6,129 nt of DNA from contig DCVM01000001.1 in the NCBI GenBank assembly GCA_002327985.1, forward strand, positions 1 through 6,129, in the 5' to 3' direction. This DNA comes from Syntrophaceae bacterium UBA2188 (GTDB lineage Bacteria > Desulfobacterota > BSN033 > UBA1163). How positions within the stretch are numbered: position 1 is the stretch's first letter; each line of letters begins with the position of its first letter. The position numbers and the translations under genes were made by a program. This document shows, piece by piece, positions 4,982-6,129 of this stretch. The notes beneath the pieces are model-generated. The model was not told the origin of the DNA. It saw nothing but the letters and a program-made list of their open reading frames with translations, and did no database searches.

Positions 4982-5275
4982 ATGAAAGCGGTGATCGTAT
5001 TTACAGGAACAGGGCCTATTTTAATTTTAACCTCTTATCCTTCGATCGATGATCCCAATTTCATCAATAAATTGAAGGCCAAGGGGATAAAAAAATTCAT
5101 CGCTTTTGAGGTCCCTATTGACCAGTGTAAAAACCTCTACGGATACACCTACCAAGACATCGTTGAGGATCTCCAAAAGGTAGGTGATATGAGGGTCTTG
5201 GATTTCGATGGGCATCATATCTTTAATAACTTCTCTTTAAAAAAGATTGGGGAGCCCTTTATTTTTGAAGAGTAG
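4982..5275 (+). CDS. Conserved-looking small protein of unknown family
   Basis: A 97-residue protein that I cannot assign to a named family. It starts with a hydrophobic strand and Gly-rich turn, MKAVIVFTGTGPILILTSY. An alpha/beta stretch follows (DPNFINKLKAKGIKKFIAFEVPI), then an acidic helix (YQDIVEDLQKVGD), and the protein ends MRVLDFDGHHIFNNFSLKKIGEPFIFEE. Alternating strands and helices suggest a small alpha/beta domain. The opening is not a signal peptide: it has no n-region charge pattern or cleavage site and has polar interruptions. The start is well supported: AAAGGAG at 4969-4975 lies 6 bases before ATG. It lies 112 bases after the cNMP-binding gene and may share its transcript. Codon use and the ribosome binding site make a real gene likely. 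Confidence 0.85.
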   Translation: MKAVIVFTGTGPILILTSYPSIDDPNFINKLKAKGIKKFIAFEVPIDQCKNLYGYTYQDIVEDLQKVGDMRVLDFDGHHIFNNFSLKKIGEPFIFEE

Positions 5276-5640
5276 TTTTGTACTTATAAGGTTGTTAAAG
5301 GTAGACCTTGAGAAATATTTTATATAATCAATTTACCCGTCAAACTCATCCTAAAACATTTTTCTTGACCGAAGAGTTTGGTCAATGGTGCCTGGTAAAC
5401 GCAGACTTACTTGGCCTTCTATTTCCTACACCTCAAAAAAGCGAGGATTTAATTTACATATATTTACATGGGATAAATGATCTCTCCAAACAATCCTCGG
5501 TTCAAGATGTCATTGTTGAGGAACGAGAAGGTGTTAGTTGCAAGAAGGGTTATCTTGACACCGTGTGTCAATTCAAATGCTGGTCAGGACAGTTAAGCTG
5601 TTAAAAATTTTTCAAATTGGGACACCCAAATAATTTAAAC
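5276..5640. other. 365-base stretch without a convincing gene
   Basis: A TATAAT lies at 5323-5328 but has no acceptable -35 at 16-18 bases. A plus-strand frame is open from 5308 to 5604, but its only possible start is TTG without a ribosome binding site, and its protein resembles nothing I recognise. A 17-bp palindrome lies at 5555-5571. A weak 5-bp stem, TTGGG/CCCAA (5617-5629), could be part of a minus-strand terminator but is too short to call. Confidence 0.5.
5555..5571. promoter_or_regulatory. 17-bp palindrome, possible operator
   Basis: TTGACAC, CGT, GTGTCAA: a perfect 7-bp inverted repeat around a 3-base centre. The size and symmetry fit a dimeric regulator's site. No gene start lies close by on either strand (it is 70 bases past the stop of the minus-strand small ORF), so the role is unclear. 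Confidence 0.3.
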
Positions 5641-5802
5641 TTACCCCCACAAATCAGGTTCTAAAAGATAGGACTTGCTTCCAAGGGTTTCTATCTTCTT
5701 TTTTAGCTCATCTATTTTCTCGGATGCCTTCCTGTGCATGTTAAAAATTATTTCATGCCTTTCTTTGCTCACTCTGCGTGGTCTTTCATGGTCATGCGTC
5801 AT
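5641..5802 (-). CDS. Possible 53-residue charged helical protein
   Basis: The minus-strand frame reads MTHDHERPRRVSKERHEII, then FNMHRKASEKIDELKKKIE, then TLGSKSYLLEPDLWG and stop. It looks protein-like: a basic His-rich start, an amphipathic helix with heptads (I-x-x-L-x-x-x-I), and a defined tail. Its ATG overlaps (ATGA) the TGA of a short upstream frame, 5855 to 5799, reading MTEYFVVEARDPSSTSIK. This could be translational coupling, or one gene split by a frameshift. No good ribosome binding site precedes either start. An internal ATG at 5736-5738 would leave a 31-residue product. No family recognised. It has the same orientation as the YbhB-like gene upstream. Confidence 0.4.
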   Translation of the reverse strand: MTHDHERPRRVSKERHEIIFNMHRKASEKIDELKKKIETLGSKSYLLEPDLWG

Positions 5803-5968
5803 TTTATCGAAGTGGATGATGGATCTCTTGCCTCGACAACGAAATACTCAGTCATTGATGTGGATTTTAAGATGGGAAACCGCCTTTCTTCTACGAATAC
5901 TCGGCTAAGATGCAGGTAGGAAATCCACGACGGATATTTTTCCCTTTAAAGAAAGCAGGCTCTAAGAC

Positions 5969-6129
5969 TTAACGCCCATATTTCCCTGTGATGGTCGCCG
6001 ACCCCAGAATCTTCCCCTCTAAGGCTTTCTTAAAGGCGGAGAGTGATGTGTTCACCCCAAGACCAAGCTTCTCCACACTCAAGGCATAGAGAGTGAACAC
6101 ATAGGGATGATCGCCTGTACCCTTTGGTG
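5969..6129 (-). CDS. YbhB/YbcL (PEBP, Raf kinase inhibitor-like) family protein, C-terminal part
   Basis: The window holds the last 52 residues and the TAA stop (5971-5969); the 5' part lies beyond the right edge. The frame begins PKGTGDHPYVFTLYAL (1-16 of the visible part) and runs through LSAFKKALEGKILGSATITGKYGR. The G-x-G-x-H-x-Y-x-F-x-L-Y-A-L motif and the L-x-x-x-L/I-x-G-x-x-L-x-x-A-x-x-x-G-x-Y-G-R ending are diagnostic of bacterial PEBP proteins of the YbhB/YbcL type, usually 150-190 residues. Their role in bacteria is poorly known. In eukaryotes, PEBP proteins bind phosphatidylethanolamine or kinases. It points toward, and converges on, the plus-strand genes. Confidence 0.9.
   Translation of the reverse strand, partial: PKGTGDHPYVFTLYALSVEKLGLGVNTSLSAFKKALEGKILGSATITGKYGR

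Noticed and set aside
5308..5604. Plus-strand open frame of 98 codons
   Set aside because: The only possible start is TTG, with no ribosome binding site, no Met inside, and no recognisable domain. Treated as non-coding or a remnant.
5675..5919. Two plus-strand frames at 5675-5908 and 5734-5919
   Set aside because: They lie opposite the minus-strand small ORF and have no ribosome binding site; the residue mix looks like antisense sequence.

Overview
This window looks like an accessory chromosomal stretch from an environmental, probably anaerobic bacterium. The closest match by eye is a Desulfobacterota (former deltaproteobacterial) or Nitrospirota-like lineage. Four things suggest this: a GEMM-type cyclic dinucleotide riboswitch, REP-like hairpins with the CACCCTAACCCTCTCCCC core, a cysteine-bearing PAS domain (CYKALH...CPWC), and a radical SAM protein of a type common in anaerobes. 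The taxonomic call is an inference and is weak. Base composition looks moderate (mid-40s % GC by eye), and most genes carry strong AGGAGG-type ribosome binding sites.

Layout. Positions 1-250 hold a cluster of REP/BIME-like hairpins and no gene. Positions 259-388 hold a TATAAT box, an aptamer resembling the c-di-GMP-I/GEMM class, and an overlapping rho-independent terminator. This is a plausible transcriptional switch for the DUF2267-like gene at 577-837. A clear terminator at 943-982 closes that unit. Plus-strand genes follow: a PAS sensor protein that stops inside its second PAS domain (1029-1862), a stand-alone AMPK/CBM48 glycogen-binding domain (1910-2209), a radical SAM protein with a SPASM-like cysteine tail (2351-3793), an ABM-fold monooxygenase-like protein (4038-4325), a stand-alone cyclic-nucleotide-binding domain (4396-4869) and a small protein of unknown family (4982-5275). 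Positions 5276-5640 hold no convincing gene. On the minus strand are a possible 53-residue protein (5641-5802) and, entering from the right edge, the C-terminal 52 residues of a YbhB/PEBP-like protein (5969-6129).

How they may work together. The plus-strand run is a set of short, mostly single-domain sensing or binding proteins (PAS, glycogen-binding, cNMP-binding) around one enzyme. Each has its own ribosome binding site, and gaps run from 47 to about 240 bases. No output domain (kinase, GGDEF, helix-turn-helix) is present, so any signalling must act through partners elsewhere. The most unusual feature is the riboswitch-like element, because its ligand class (c-di-GMP or cGAMP) would tie this locus to second-messenger signalling. 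No well-formed novel defence or biosynthetic system could be shown from the sequence alone.
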